48,811 nucleotides of DNA, taken from NCBI GenBank assembly GCA_005804885.1, contig SYOX01000186.1, positions 1 through 48,811 on the forward strand. Reading direction: 5' to 3'. The DNA comes from Pseudomonadota bacterium (lineage in GTDB: Bacteria; Myxococcota_A; Bradymonadia; Bradymonadales; GCA-2716585). Below, one piece after another: positions 1 to 7,085 of this stretch; positions within the stretch are counted from its first letter, which is position 1; each line of letters opens with the position of its first letter. The position numbers and the translations under genes are program-made. Under the pieces are notes generated by a model that worked only from the letters and a program-made list of their open reading frames with translations, was not told the origin of the DNA and did no database searches.

Positions 1-1
1 C

Positions 2-625
2 GACGACGACGACGACGACGACGACGAGAAGAAGGATGACGGCGCTGACTCGGCAGAGCTGCCCAACGCCGAGAACTTCACGGCGGCCGCCATCCGCATC
101 GGCTGCATAGGCCTGGACAACAAGCTCGACACGGCCCAGAAGGCCAAGAAGCGCCAGGACATCTACGCCAAGTACGGCTTCAACGATGACAAGCAGTACG
201 AGGCGGCCTCCGAGAAGTACATGAAGGACCCCTCGATCAAGCCCGTGATCGAGGCCAAGATCAGCGCCAGCGAGTGCGCCAACCTCGACAAGCCCGTCCC
301 CGTCCCGGGCGACGAGAACACCGCCTCGGCCACCAAGGGCAGCTTCAAGACCGCCGTGCGCGGCGCCGTCGACGGCACCGTCCAGATCTCCATCAGCGCC
401 AAGGGCGTCAGCGGCAACCTCAAGGGCACCAGCGGCAAGGAGAAGGTCAACTGCGGCTTCTCAGGCCAGCTCAACGGCACCAACTTCTCGGCGGGCGGCA
501 AGGGCTCCGGGCGCGGCACGACCTGCCGCGTCACCGGCCGCATCACGGGTCGCAATGTCACCGGCTCCATCACGGGCAAGGTCAACGGCAAGCCGCTCAA
601 CGTGACCTTCTCCGGCAAGATCTAG
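2..625 (+). CDS. Acidic-linker surface protein, 5' truncated by window edge
   Basis: The frame is open from the first bases and ends at TAG 623-625, so only the C-terminal 207 residues are present. It opens with a run of about eight aspartates, continues through a helical segment containing IRIGCIGLDN, and ends in a Gly/Ser/Thr-rich, probably beta-stranded domain with two cysteines (NCGF and TTCRV). That last domain is shared with the next gene (SGKEK, NG, GKGSGR and SV/IT-G spacing all match), so the two are tandem paralogues. By analogy with the neighbour, the missing N-terminus probably carried a lipoprotein signal; this is inference. The function is unknown. An ATG exists at 221, but upstream codons are good coding sequence, so it is not the start. 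Confidence 0.8.
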   Translation, partial: DDDDDDDDEKKDDGADSAELPNAENFTAAAIRIGCIGLDNKLDTAQKAKKRQDIYAKYGFNDDKQYEAASEKYMKDPSIKPVIEAKISASECANLDKPVPVPGDENTASATKGSFKTAVRGAVDGTVQISISAKGVSGNLKGTSGKEKVNCGFSGQLNGTNFSAGGKGSGRGTTCRVTGRITGRNVTGSITGKVNGKPLNVTFSGKI

Positions 626-663
626 TTCACAGAGCTCCTGCCCCCCGAAGGGGCGCAGCAAAA

Positions 664-694
664 TCCGCAGACAGCGAGCCTATCTGCGGACTTT
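664..694 (+). terminator. Hairpin terminator between the paralogous lipoprotein genes
   Basis: Perfect 8-bp stem TCCGCAGA (664-671) and TCTGCGGA (683-690) with an 11-nt loop, followed by CTTT and preceded by AAAA. It lies 39 bases after the first gene's stop. A weaker GCCCC/GGGGC hairpin sits at 640-654. The T-run is short, so intrinsic termination is likely but not certain. Confidence 0.5.
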
Positions 695-751
695 GATATC
701 TTAAAACAGCAGCGTGATCCTGTAACCGTTCAAGATTGCAAGGGAAAATTC

Positions 752-1504
752 ATGCGTAAGACCCACTGGCTTCTGACCCTCCTCATCACCTCTCTCGCCT
801 TCGCCCTCATGGCCTGCCCCATTGGCGGCTCCAAGGAGGAGGCCAAGACCGAGTCTCCGGACGATGAGAAGGCCGAGGGCGACGACGAGAAGAAGGCCGA
901 CGACGAGGAGGAGGAGGAGGAGGAGAAGAAGGCCGACGACGACGACGATGACGACGACGAGAAGGCCGAGGGCGACGACGACGACGACGACGACGAGAAG
1001 GCCGAGGGCGACGACGACGACGACGATGAGAAGGCAGACGACGACGACGACGACGAGAAGGCCGACGACGACGAGAAGGCCGAAGGCGACGACGACGACG
1101 ACGAGAAGGCCGAAGGCGACGAGGAGAAGAAGGAAGAGCCCGCCGAAGAGGTCAAGAACGAGGAGAAGGTCGACGAGAAGAAGGTCGACGAGAAGAAGGT
1201 CGACGAGAAGAAGGTCGCCACCGCCGATGGCTCCTACAACCGCTCCTTCCGCGGCTCCCACTCCGGCACGATCCAGTTCACCATCCGGGGCAACCGCGTC
1301 ACCGGCAACATGAAGGGCGGCAGCGGCAAGGAGAAGTTCTCCTGCGGCTTCACCGGCACCGTCAACGGCAAGTCCTTCACCGGCTCCGGCAAGGGCTCCG
1401 GCCGCAGCACGAGCTGCAGCGTCCGCGGCACCGTCAACGGCGGCAACGCCTCGGGCTCCGTCTCCGGCTCCGTCAACGGCCAGCGGGCCAGCATGAACTT
1501 CTGA
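752..1504 (+). CDS. Lipoprotein with Asp/Glu/Lys-rich linker and C-terminal beta domain
   Basis: 250 residues. Residues 1-21 form a signal peptide ending in a lipobox (LMAC, Cys22), so the protein is probably membrane-anchored. Residues about 28-152 are almost purely Asp, Glu, Lys, Ala and Gly, built from repeated DDDDDEKAEG units and then three VDEKK units. The linker is encoded by GAC/GAG trinucleotide runs prone to slippage. Residues about 155-250 form the Gly/Ser/Thr domain with two cysteines (SCGF, TSCSV) shared with the upstream paralogue. The start is the ATG at 752, with AAGGGA at 740-745 as ribosome site. The function is unknown. The charged linker may act as a spacer or cation-binding tail, but nothing in the sequence proves this. 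Confidence 0.85.
   Translation: MRKTHWLLTLLITSLAFALMACPIGGSKEEAKTESPDDEKAEGDDEKKADDEEEEEEEKKADDDDDDDDEKAEGDDDDDDDEKAEGDDDDDDEKADDDDDDEKADDDEKAEGDDDDDEKAEGDEEKKEEPAEEVKNEEKVDEKKVDEKKVDEKKVATADGSYNRSFRGSHSGTIQFTIRGNRVTGNMKGGSGKEKFSCGFTGTVNGKSFTGSGKGSGRSTSCSVRGTVNGGNASGSVSGSVNGQRASMNF
860..1215 (+). repeat. GAC/GAG trinucleotide tract encoding the acidic linker
   Basis: Runs of GACGACGAC punctuated by GAGAAGGCCGA(A/G)GGC, ending in three copies of GTCGACGAGAAGAAG. Such a tract can change length in frame by slippage. The window's first 25 bases are a similar GAC run in the paralogue. Confidence 0.8.
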
Positions 1505-1613
1505 TCGCCACCCCGAGGCGCCGGGCCCGCGCGCGGCGACTTCCGAGCGCCCCTCCAGGGCCCCAGGCCCGCGCGCGGCGGCAAGCAGCCTGCCCGCGCG
1601 CGAAGCCCCCTCC

Positions 1614-2495
1614 TCACACCCAGACCTCCTCCTCGAACAACACCAGCCCGAACACACCCCTCTCCTCGTAGCCCAGCGCCCGATACGCGGCCTGGGCCGC
1701 CACGTTCTCTCTCCCCGTGAACAGCACCGACCTCGTCACCCCCTCGCCGCTGGCCTCCACCAACGATCCCGCCACCACCGCGCGCCCAAAGCCGCGGCCC
1801 CTCAACCCCGGCGGCGTGTACACCCCCCCGATCTGCACGCACTCCGGCAGCGCCGCGTTGAAGGCCGACATCGCCACCACCTCACCCTCGTGCTCCAGCA
1901 CCCACAGCTGCCCCCGCGCGATCCCCGCCTCCACCCCCTCGCGCGCCGAAGACCGCACCGCCGGAACCTCCCGCTCGCCCAGCGTCTCGACCTGGTAGGC
2001 CACCCTCCACCGCGACAGCGCCTCCAGATCCGCCACCTCGGCCCTCCTGACGCGCCCTCGCCCGCTCGACAGCGCCTCCGGCATCACCAGCGCCGACAGA
2101 TCCAGGGCGAAGAGCAGCTCCTCGCCCGCGATCCGCGTCGGCCGCGCCTCCAACCCCAGCTCCTGCCGGACCCCCGCCACCTGCTCCCCGGCGCCGCTGA
2201 TGCCCGTCAACGCCCGGCCCGACAGCCGCCACGCCTCCCTGGCCACCGCGCCGAGGTGCCCCTGCGGCGCCTGCACCATCATCATCCCGTTCCACGCCAG
2301 CGCCGCCGCCGCCACCACACGATCCCCAATCAGCGCGCCCACATAGGTGGCCTCCAGCCGCCTCCCCTCGTCCTCGAAGCCCGCAGCCCTCGCGTTCGAC
2401 AGCATGAACATCGAGGTCTCGATGTGCGCCCTCAAGAACGCCTCCAGCCCCCCGGCGTCCCCAGCCCCCAGCCTCCTGATGATCACCCCATCCAT
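1614..2495 (-). CDS. GNAT family N-acetyltransferase
   Basis: 293 residues from ATG 2495, chosen because GGGAGG lies just upstream and because the longer open frame has no family similarity that I recognise. The C-terminal third has the acetyl-CoA-binding signature of the GNAT fold: GGVYTPP, then R-G-R-G-F-G (the Q/R-x-x-G-x-G/A motif), followed by a helix, FTGRENVAAQAAYRALGYEE and a final beta strand. The N-terminal half looks like a divergent GNAT-like region (ALIGDRVVAAAAL), as in two-lobed GNAT proteins. The acetyl acceptor cannot be told from sequence. It diverges from the methyltransferase gene and converges on the acidic lipoprotein, with about 110 bases of GC-rich spacer (1505-1613) holding two copies of GGCCCGCGCGCGGCG-like sequence. 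Confidence 0.85.
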   Translation of the reverse strand: MDGVIIRRLGAGDAGGLEAFLRAHIETSMFMLSNARAAGFEDEGRRLEATYVGALIGDRVVAAAALAWNGMMMVQAPQGHLGAVAREAWRLSGRALTGISGAGEQVAGVRQELGLEARPTRIAGEELLFALDLSALVMPEALSSGRGRVRRAEVADLEALSRWRVAYQVETLGEREVPAVRSSAREGVEAGIARGQLWVLEHEGEVVAMSAFNAALPECVQIGGVYTPPGLRGRGFGRAVVAGSLVEASGEGVTRSVLFTGRENVAAQAAYRALGYEERGVFGLVLFEEEVWV

Positions 2496-2570
2496 CCGCT
2501 TCTCCCTCCCCGCCGACCCCGTCCGTGTTAAGAACCATGGACACCGGCCCAGGGCGCCAGCCGCCCCAGG

Positions 2571-2604
2571 CCAGCCCCAAGTTGGGGCCAGCCCCAAGTT
2601 GGGC
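2571..2604. promoter_or_regulatory. Tandem 17-bp palindromic repeat in divergent intergenic region
   Basis: Two consecutive 17-bp units, each containing the palindrome GCCCCAA-G-TTGGGGC (2574-2588; the second at 2591-2604 is one base shorter). They lie in the 169-bp gap between the divergent GNAT and methyltransferase genes. The position and dyad symmetry suit an operator for a dimeric regulator. No regulator gene is adjacent, so this is inference. Confidence 0.45.
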
Positions 2605-2650
2605 GCACCGGCCCGAAGGCACAAGCCCCGCCAGCCGCCCGACGCTCCCC

Positions 2651-2655
2651 GGAGG
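2651..2655 (+). promoter_or_regulatory. Ribosome binding site that sets the GTG start of the methyltransferase
   Basis: GGAGG nine bases before GTG 2665. No ATG with comparable spacing exists in this frame before the conserved region. Confidence 0.6.
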
Positions 2656-2664
2656 CCCACGACC

Positions 2665-3480
2665 GTGCCCACCGACCCGCGCCTCGACGCGCTCCCCGAC
2701 GAGGTCGTCTCCCCCATCACCCCCGCGATGCTCGCCGGCGGGCGATGGTGGCACGAGGCCGCCCTCGGACCCTGGCCTGCCGCCCTCGATCGCGGCCTCA
2801 TCGAGCCCCGCCGCGGCTACCGCTTCCGACCCGAGAACCTCGCCCTCCCCCTCGCCCTCGGCCCGACCCGCGCCCGCTCGGTCCTCGACCTCGGCGCCGG
2901 CTCCGGCTCCCTCATGATCCTGGCCGCCCTCTGGCTCAAGGCCCCGCTGGCCCTCGGCCTCGAACTCCAGCCCGAGGCCGTCGAGCGCCTCCGGCGCACC
3001 CTGCGCGCCTACCCCGAGATCGACGCCCGCGTCGTCCAGGGCGATCTGCGCGACCCCGGATGCCTGCGCCAGCTCCTCGACGCCCTGGGCGAGCCCGCCG
3101 ACGTCGTCGTCGCCAACCCCCCCTTCTTCCAACCCGGCTGGGGACGCTCCAGCCGGAACGACAGCGTCCGCCTCTCCACCCACGCCGAGCACGGCGACTG
3201 CGGCGACTTCCTCGCCGCCGCCCGCGCCGCCTGCGCCCCCGAGGGCCGCATCCTCGTCGTCTTCGACGCCGATCACCTCGCCGTGCTGCTCGCCCGCGCC
3301 GGCGAGCGCGACCTGCGCTTCGTCGGCCTGCGCTGGATCCCCGATCAACGCCCCGGCAAGGCCCGCCAGCCCTTCCGGGTCTGGGTCGAGCTGACGCCCG
3401 GCCCCGGCGGCGCACCCCTGCGACGGATCGACGCCCTGCCCGACCACCCCCACGCCGACTCGCCTCCATCGTCGACCTGA
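2665..3480 (+). CDS. TrmN6-like N6-adenine methyltransferase
   Basis: 271 residues from GTG 2665. This is a class I SAM-dependent methyltransferase. Motif I is VLDLGAGSGSL (residues 73-83), an acidic residue ends the next strand (LGLELQPEAVE), and the catalytic NPPFF motif is at 151-155, preceded by DVVVA. NPPFF and the RxRFRPENLALPLAL lead-in are typical of the tRNA1(Val) A37 methyltransferase family (TrmN6/YfiC) and relatives such as RlmF and HemK; substrate assignment beyond 'N6-adenine or similar' is inference. Length is close to the roughly 245 residues usual for TrmN6. The frame upstream to 2347 is open but overlaps the divergent GNAT gene and has no family similarity. Confidence 0.85.
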   Translation: MPTDPRLDALPDEVVSPITPAMLAGGRWWHEAALGPWPAALDRGLIEPRRGYRFRPENLALPLALGPTRARSVLDLGAGSGSLMILAALWLKAPLALGLELQPEAVERLRRTLRAYPEIDARVVQGDLRDPGCLRQLLDALGEPADVVVANPPFFQPGWGRSSRNDSVRLSTHAEHGDCGDFLAAARAACAPEGRILVVFDADHLAVLLARAGERDLRFVGLRWIPDQRPGKARQPFRVWVELTPGPGGAPLRRIDALPDHPHADSPPSST

Positions 3481-3683
3481 ACCGCCCACCGCCCCGCCGC
3501 CCCGCCGCTCGCACGGGCGACGAGCAGCGAGCCAACGAGGGCAGACCGACCCCTCCCAGGATCGGCCCGACTCAAAGCAGGGCCACGCTCGGCTGTTTGC
3601 AGCGCCTCGAAGGTGTCGTACACTCGCCGCGCGACAGTCTGAAAAACCCTGGGGCCAGCGCCCCACCAACGAGAGGCCCTCCG

Positions 3684-4376
3684 ATGACCGAGCGACCCGA
3701 GATCGTGATCGTCGCCAACCCCGAGGCGCTGGCAGACGCCGCCGCCGCCCGCATCGTGTCCATCGTCCAGGCCGCCGCCGAGGCCGGCCAGCGCTGCTCC
3801 ATCGGGCTGGCCGGCGGCGGCACGCCCCGAGACATCTACACCCGGCTGGCCCTCGCCGAGGTCCCCTGGGATCGGGTGGACTTCTACTTCGGCGACGAGC
3901 GCTGCGTGCCGCCCGACGACGTCGACAGCAACTACCTCATGGCCAGCCAGTCCCTGCTGGCCGGACTGGAGGGCTCAGGCGCGCGGATCTTCAGGATGGA
4001 GGCCGAGGCCGAGGACCGCGAGGCCGCCGCCGACGCCTACGCCGCCCTGCTGCCGCCGCGAATCGACGTCCTGCTCCTGGGCATGGGGCCCGACGGCCAC
4101 ACCGCCTCGCTCTTCCCCGGACACGAGGCCATGCAAGAGCGCGCCCGCCTCGTCGTCCCCGTCAAGGGCCCCAAGCCGCCACCCTGGCGCCTGACCATCA
4201 CCGCGCCCGTCATCGAGGCGGCCGTCCACACCCTCGTCATGGCCCACGGCGCCTCCAAGGCGGAGATGATCTCGCGCGTCATCGATGGCCCCTACAACCC
4301 CCAAGAGACGCCCATCCAGCTCGCCCTCAAGGGCGGCATCTGGTTCCTCGACGAGGCCGCCGCCGCCCAGCTCTGA
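3684..4376 (+). CDS. pgl: 6-phosphogluconolactonase
   Basis: 230 residues from ATG 3684 with GAGAGG seven bases upstream. It hydrolyses 6-phosphoglucono-1,5-lactone to 6-phosphogluconate in the oxidative pentose phosphate pathway and is cytosolic. Family motifs are complete: GLAGGGTPRDIY near the N-terminus, DFYFGDERCVPPDDVDSNY in the centre, LLLGMGPDGHTASLFPGH, and LTITAPVIEAA toward the end. Length matches the DevB/SOL family (about 230-250 residues). The 203 bases before it hold no gene, and no glucose-6-phosphate dehydrogenase gene is adjacent in the window. The open frame reaching back to 2745 is a shadow of the methyltransferase gene. Confidence 0.95.
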   Translation: MTERPEIVIVANPEALADAAAARIVSIVQAAAEAGQRCSIGLAGGGTPRDIYTRLALAEVPWDRVDFYFGDERCVPPDDVDSNYLMASQSLLAGLEGSGARIFRMEAEAEDREAAADAYAALLPPRIDVLLLGMGPDGHTASLFPGHEAMQERARLVVPVKGPKPPPWRLTITAPVIEAAVHTLVMAHGASKAEMISRVIDGPYNPQETPIQLALKGGIWFLDEAAAAQL

Positions 4377-4404
4377 GCCCGCCCCGAGCCGACGAAGGCC
4401 CCCG

Positions 4405-4468
4405 CTGGCCGGTCAAGGGCCGCAACAGGGCGCCTACTGGCCGATCAAGGGCCGCAGTAGGGCGCCAG
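4405..4468. repeat. Imperfect 32-bp tandem duplication at a convergent gene junction
   Basis: Units 4405-4436 and 4437-4468 share CTGGCCG-TCAAGGGCCGCA--AGGGCGCC and differ at about five positions. The second unit contains the stop codon and last codons of the minus-strand lipoprotein gene, so the first looks like a duplicated gene end. Confidence 0.7.
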
Positions 4469-5503
4469 AGAGTGGATCGCGTGGTCCTCCTCGTGGGGGA
4501 TGTACCACCGGAAGCTCTGGAGCGGCCTCGGCTGGGTGTTGGCCTGCTCCGGCGGCGCGGCCACCTCCACCACCCCGTCCTCCTGCGTGATCAGCGCCCG
4601 GACGCCGCGCATATCGTAGAGCATCCCCTCGTAACCCTCCGCGCCCTCCCAGAGGATCATCGGCGTGGACGGGTCCTGCCCAGCCCTCACGAAGATCCCG
4701 TAGTGGTCGACGAACTGCCAATCGCACTCGTCGACCTCCTCAACCGGGAAGACGTGCGAGATGGTCACCTCGAAGACGCCCATCTCCGGCCTCGACGCCC
4801 AGGTGTTCAAGATGAAGCGCAGATCGCAGCCCGGCGCCGCGCAGCTCGACGGGTTGAGCGCGTCGTCGATCTCCTTCGGGAAGCCCTGAGCGCGAGCCTG
4901 GGCGAGCTGCGCGATGGGTTCTGCCGCGCCGCTCCAGAGGCAGCGCGAAGGGGCCTCGGCCTGACGGAAACCGAAGGCCCACCCCACGTTGGGATCGTTG
5001 AGCCCCTCGCCGCAGTCCAGCGTCACCTCGCGGGTCAGCGACGTGAAGAGCTGCCCGTGGCCCGTCCGGTGCCCCCAGTGCGCGCCGGGCGTCGCCTTGC
5101 AGGGCGGAGTGTCCGGCGCCGCGTAGACCCAGATCGGGTCCTCGCTCGCCGAAGCGCCGTTGGCCAGAGCCAGCTCGCGAGAGATGGGCCGCGAGATGTG
5201 TTCGTAGGTCTCGCGCTGCTCGACCGTAAAGATCGTGTCCACCTCGTCCGGGACGATCCTCTCCTGCAAGTACCACCGCACGACCGCTTCCTGCTCCTCC
5301 TCACCCCCCTCATGGCCAAAGAAGGCGTGCTTGAAGAGGATCGACAGCTGGGGAGACTCCGGGCAGGCCCCCATCAGATCAGGGGCGCTGGCCTCCAGCG
5401 TCGTCCGCGCGGGCTCTTTGGACGTCGTCGTCGTCCAGCAGCCAGCCAGCGCCAGGCCGCTCCCGATGAGCCCCAGGGCCGCCGCTGCGTAATGATGGTT
5501 CAT
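4445..5503 (-). CDS. Predicted lipoprotein of unknown function
   Basis: 352 residues from ATG 5503, preceded by CAGGTG; another in-frame ATG lies at 5518. Residues 1-20 are a signal peptide ending LALAGC (lipobox), so it is probably an outer- or inner-membrane lipoprotein. The mature chain starts with a Thr/Ser-rich linker, then a soluble domain rich in Trp, Glu and Asp with about ten scattered cysteines (for example ALNPSSCAAPGCDLRF and VDECDWQF), suggesting disulfides in the periplasm. I recognise no family. It converges with pgl and its end overlaps a 32-bp duplication. The small membrane protein gene 178 bases upstream is on the same strand and could be cotranscribed. Confidence 0.8.
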   Translation of the reverse strand: MNHHYAAAALGLIGSGLALAGCWTTTTSKEPARTTLEASAPDLMGACPESPQLSILFKHAFFGHEGGEEEQEAVVRWYLQERIVPDEVDTIFTVEQRETYEHISRPISRELALANGASASEDPIWVYAAPDTPPCKATPGAHWGHRTGHGQLFTSLTREVTLDCGEGLNDPNVGWAFGFRQAEAPSRCLWSGAAEPIAQLAQARAQGFPKEIDDALNPSSCAAPGCDLRFILNTWASRPEMGVFEVTISHVFPVEEVDECDWQFVDHYGIFVRAGQDPSTPMILWEGAEGYEGMLYDMRGVRALITQEDGVVEVAAPPEQANTQPRPLQSFRWYIPHEEDHAIHSLAPYCGP

Positions 5504-5681
5504 GAAAAACACCTGCATTCTTGAAGGATTGGACCGCTCCACCTCACGCCGGGCTCGGCGCGCGTCGCATCATGGCCTCATCGCGCTTCACCCTCAAGCA
5601 AGAATTCGACCCGCCGCGCAGGCCCACACGCAGAGCATCAAGGCGCCTCGGCGACGGACCCGCGCCCCCAACGGCAAGGCC

Positions 5682-6005
5682 TCACCACAACCATTGGAAG
5701 GAGAGGCCGCCGCCCTCGCCCGAGAGCCAGGCGTCGACCGGCGCCGGCTCCATCGCGGCCCGCCGCAGCTTCGCCCCCTGGCGCGAGCGCGCCGGGCGCG
5801 TCGCCCACAGGACCGTGAAGGCCACCCCCACCAGCACCCCCACCCCCACCACGGCCACCACCTGCGGCCCCTCGTCGGCGGGGCGGCGGCACCGCTTGAT
5901 GCCGTCCTCGCCGATGACACACTGCGGCGGCTCCGACCCCCAGGCCGGCCCCGCCCACGCCCCCCACAAGGCCAAGGCGATCAACACACATGACAATCGG
6001 CGCAT
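5682..6005 (-). CDS. Small exported protein with one membrane segment
   Basis: 107 residues from ATG 6005, which follows GAGGAGGGG at good spacing. Residues 1-23 look like a signal peptide (hydrophobic core, then GPAWG before SEPP). A short region with two cysteines (QCVIGEDGIKRC) follows, then a hydrophobic span around residues 45-65 ending in a basic stop-transfer stretch (ATRPARSRQ), giving a type I membrane topology. The C-terminal tail ends GGGLSFQWLW, an aromatic end reminiscent of outer-membrane sorting signals, although such a short protein is not a barrel. I recognise no family; the function is unknown. Confidence 0.65.
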   Translation of the reverse strand: MRRLSCVLIALALWGAWAGPAWGSEPPQCVIGEDGIKRCRRPADEGPQVVAVVGVGVLVGVAFTVLWATRPARSRQGAKLRRAAMEPAPVDAWLSGEGGGLSFQWLW

Positions 6006-6588
6006 GATCCCCCTCCTCACCCTCGACCGTCCATCGACACCACTGTAGGGCGTACCCCCCTCGCTTTCCACCCAGGCTCCTCGCGCCGACCCCTTCGATC
6101 GCCGAGAAGCCTGCTCTGAATCGAAGAAGAGATATTGCATTGCTGGCGCGGCAAATCCTGTTGAGCGCCGTGTCCGAGAGGCCGCCGTCGCCCTCGCGGG
6201 CCGGGGGATGTGCGCTGGATGTCGTGGCGACCGGGGCGCAGAAGCCCCGACAAGGATAAAATCCGAAGGTGGCACGGGGGTTGCGATGGTGTGGGTGCAG
6301 ACCGCGACACCCGACGAGGGGAGTTCGTGGGGCAGAAGAAATGAGACACATGACTCTGGTGGGGGGCTCGGCGTGGTGCAGTCACCCGAACTCCTTCAGA
6401 ATCATAATGGACCTCCCCTTGAGCAATATCGGCGATGCTCAAGCCATGGATCGGCACCGGGGGGGTCGAAATCACTGGAGAGTGTGCGTCTCATTCCTTG
6501 TGCCCCATGAACCCACTCCACGCCCTCACTTGAAAGAGGCCTCGCCTCGGACCCCGTGACCCCGCCGCGCGCGAGGATCACCAAAGTC
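6006..6588. other. Non-coding stretch upstream of the repeat element
   Basis: No credible gene on either strand. It holds the leader of the small membrane protein gene and an imperfect inverted repeat (6324-6350 with 6485-6511). The remainder has somewhat lower GC than neighbouring genes (for example 6330-6500). Confidence 0.5.
6324..6511. repeat. Inverted repeat with 27-bp arms
   Basis: Arms 6324-6350 and 6485-6511 match at 23 of 27 positions when one is reverse-complemented (core TGGGGCA-AAG-AATGAGAC). The loop is 134 bases. The pairing would make a large RNA hairpin; no mobility gene is present. Confidence 0.6.
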
Positions 6589-7036
6589 CGACGAACGCCC
6601 CACGCTCGACGAGCGCCCCACGCACGACGAGCGCCCCACGCTCCTCGCACCGCCCCCGTTGGGGACGGGCTCGTCGGGTGGGGCTAGAAATCCGGTGCGG
6701 GCTGCGACCTCTCGGTCGCAGGCCGGCGCGCCGCCGAAGTCGACACCAGGGGCCCGTCTGTGAAGGCAAGGCCCCGCCAGAATATCAAAGCTCCCGTCAA
6801 CTCGGTGGTCCGGCCCTGCGCTCCGTTGTCGGCCGTGCGCAGGCCTGCGACCGCCAGGGCGCAGCCCACCCCGAGTTTCTAGCCCCACCCGACGAGCCCG
6901 TCCCCAACGGGGGCGGTGCGAGGAGCGTGGGGCGTTCGTCGAGCGTGGGGTGCTCGTCGTGCGTGGGTGTTCGTTGAGCGCAGGTCGTTCGCCGAGCGTG
7001 GGGCGTTGAGTGCAGGGCGTTCGTCGAGCGTGGGCA
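6589..7036. repeat. Long inverted-repeat element, copy 1, with 18-bp end repeats
   Basis: The left arm (6589-6735) runs through three 18-bp units of the type CGACGAGCGCCCCACGCT, then TCGCACCGCCCCCGTTGGGG, CTCGTCGGGTGGGGCTAGAAA and a segment with CTGCGACC. The right arm (6841-7036) is its imperfect reverse complement and carries five or more degenerate 18-bp units (AGCGTGGGGCGTTCGTCG type). The central spacer is about 105 bases. A second copy lies at 24115-24465 in opposite orientation. Reading frames through it give low-complexity RSVGRSS peptides, which I treat as non-coding. The element ends about 50 bases before the alpha-2-macroglobulin start. Confidence 0.8.
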
Positions 7037-7085
7037 TCGTGAGGGGACGTGGGCCGTTGAAGCAATGACACGAGGAGGAGGGCGG

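Noticed and set aside
2347..2664. Extension of the methyltransferase to ATG 2347.
   Set aside because: It would overlap the divergent GNAT gene by about 150 bases and includes the tandem palindromes; GTG 2665 with GGAGG fits better.
6589..7036. Inverted-repeat element considered as a complete insertion sequence.
   Set aside because: No transposase frame inside and no clear target-site duplication visible.
6526..7071. Possible small proteins with RSVGRSS repeats inside the inverted-repeat element.
   Set aside because: The peptide repeats arise from the 18-bp DNA units and appear in several frames and both strands, as expected for non-coding repeats.
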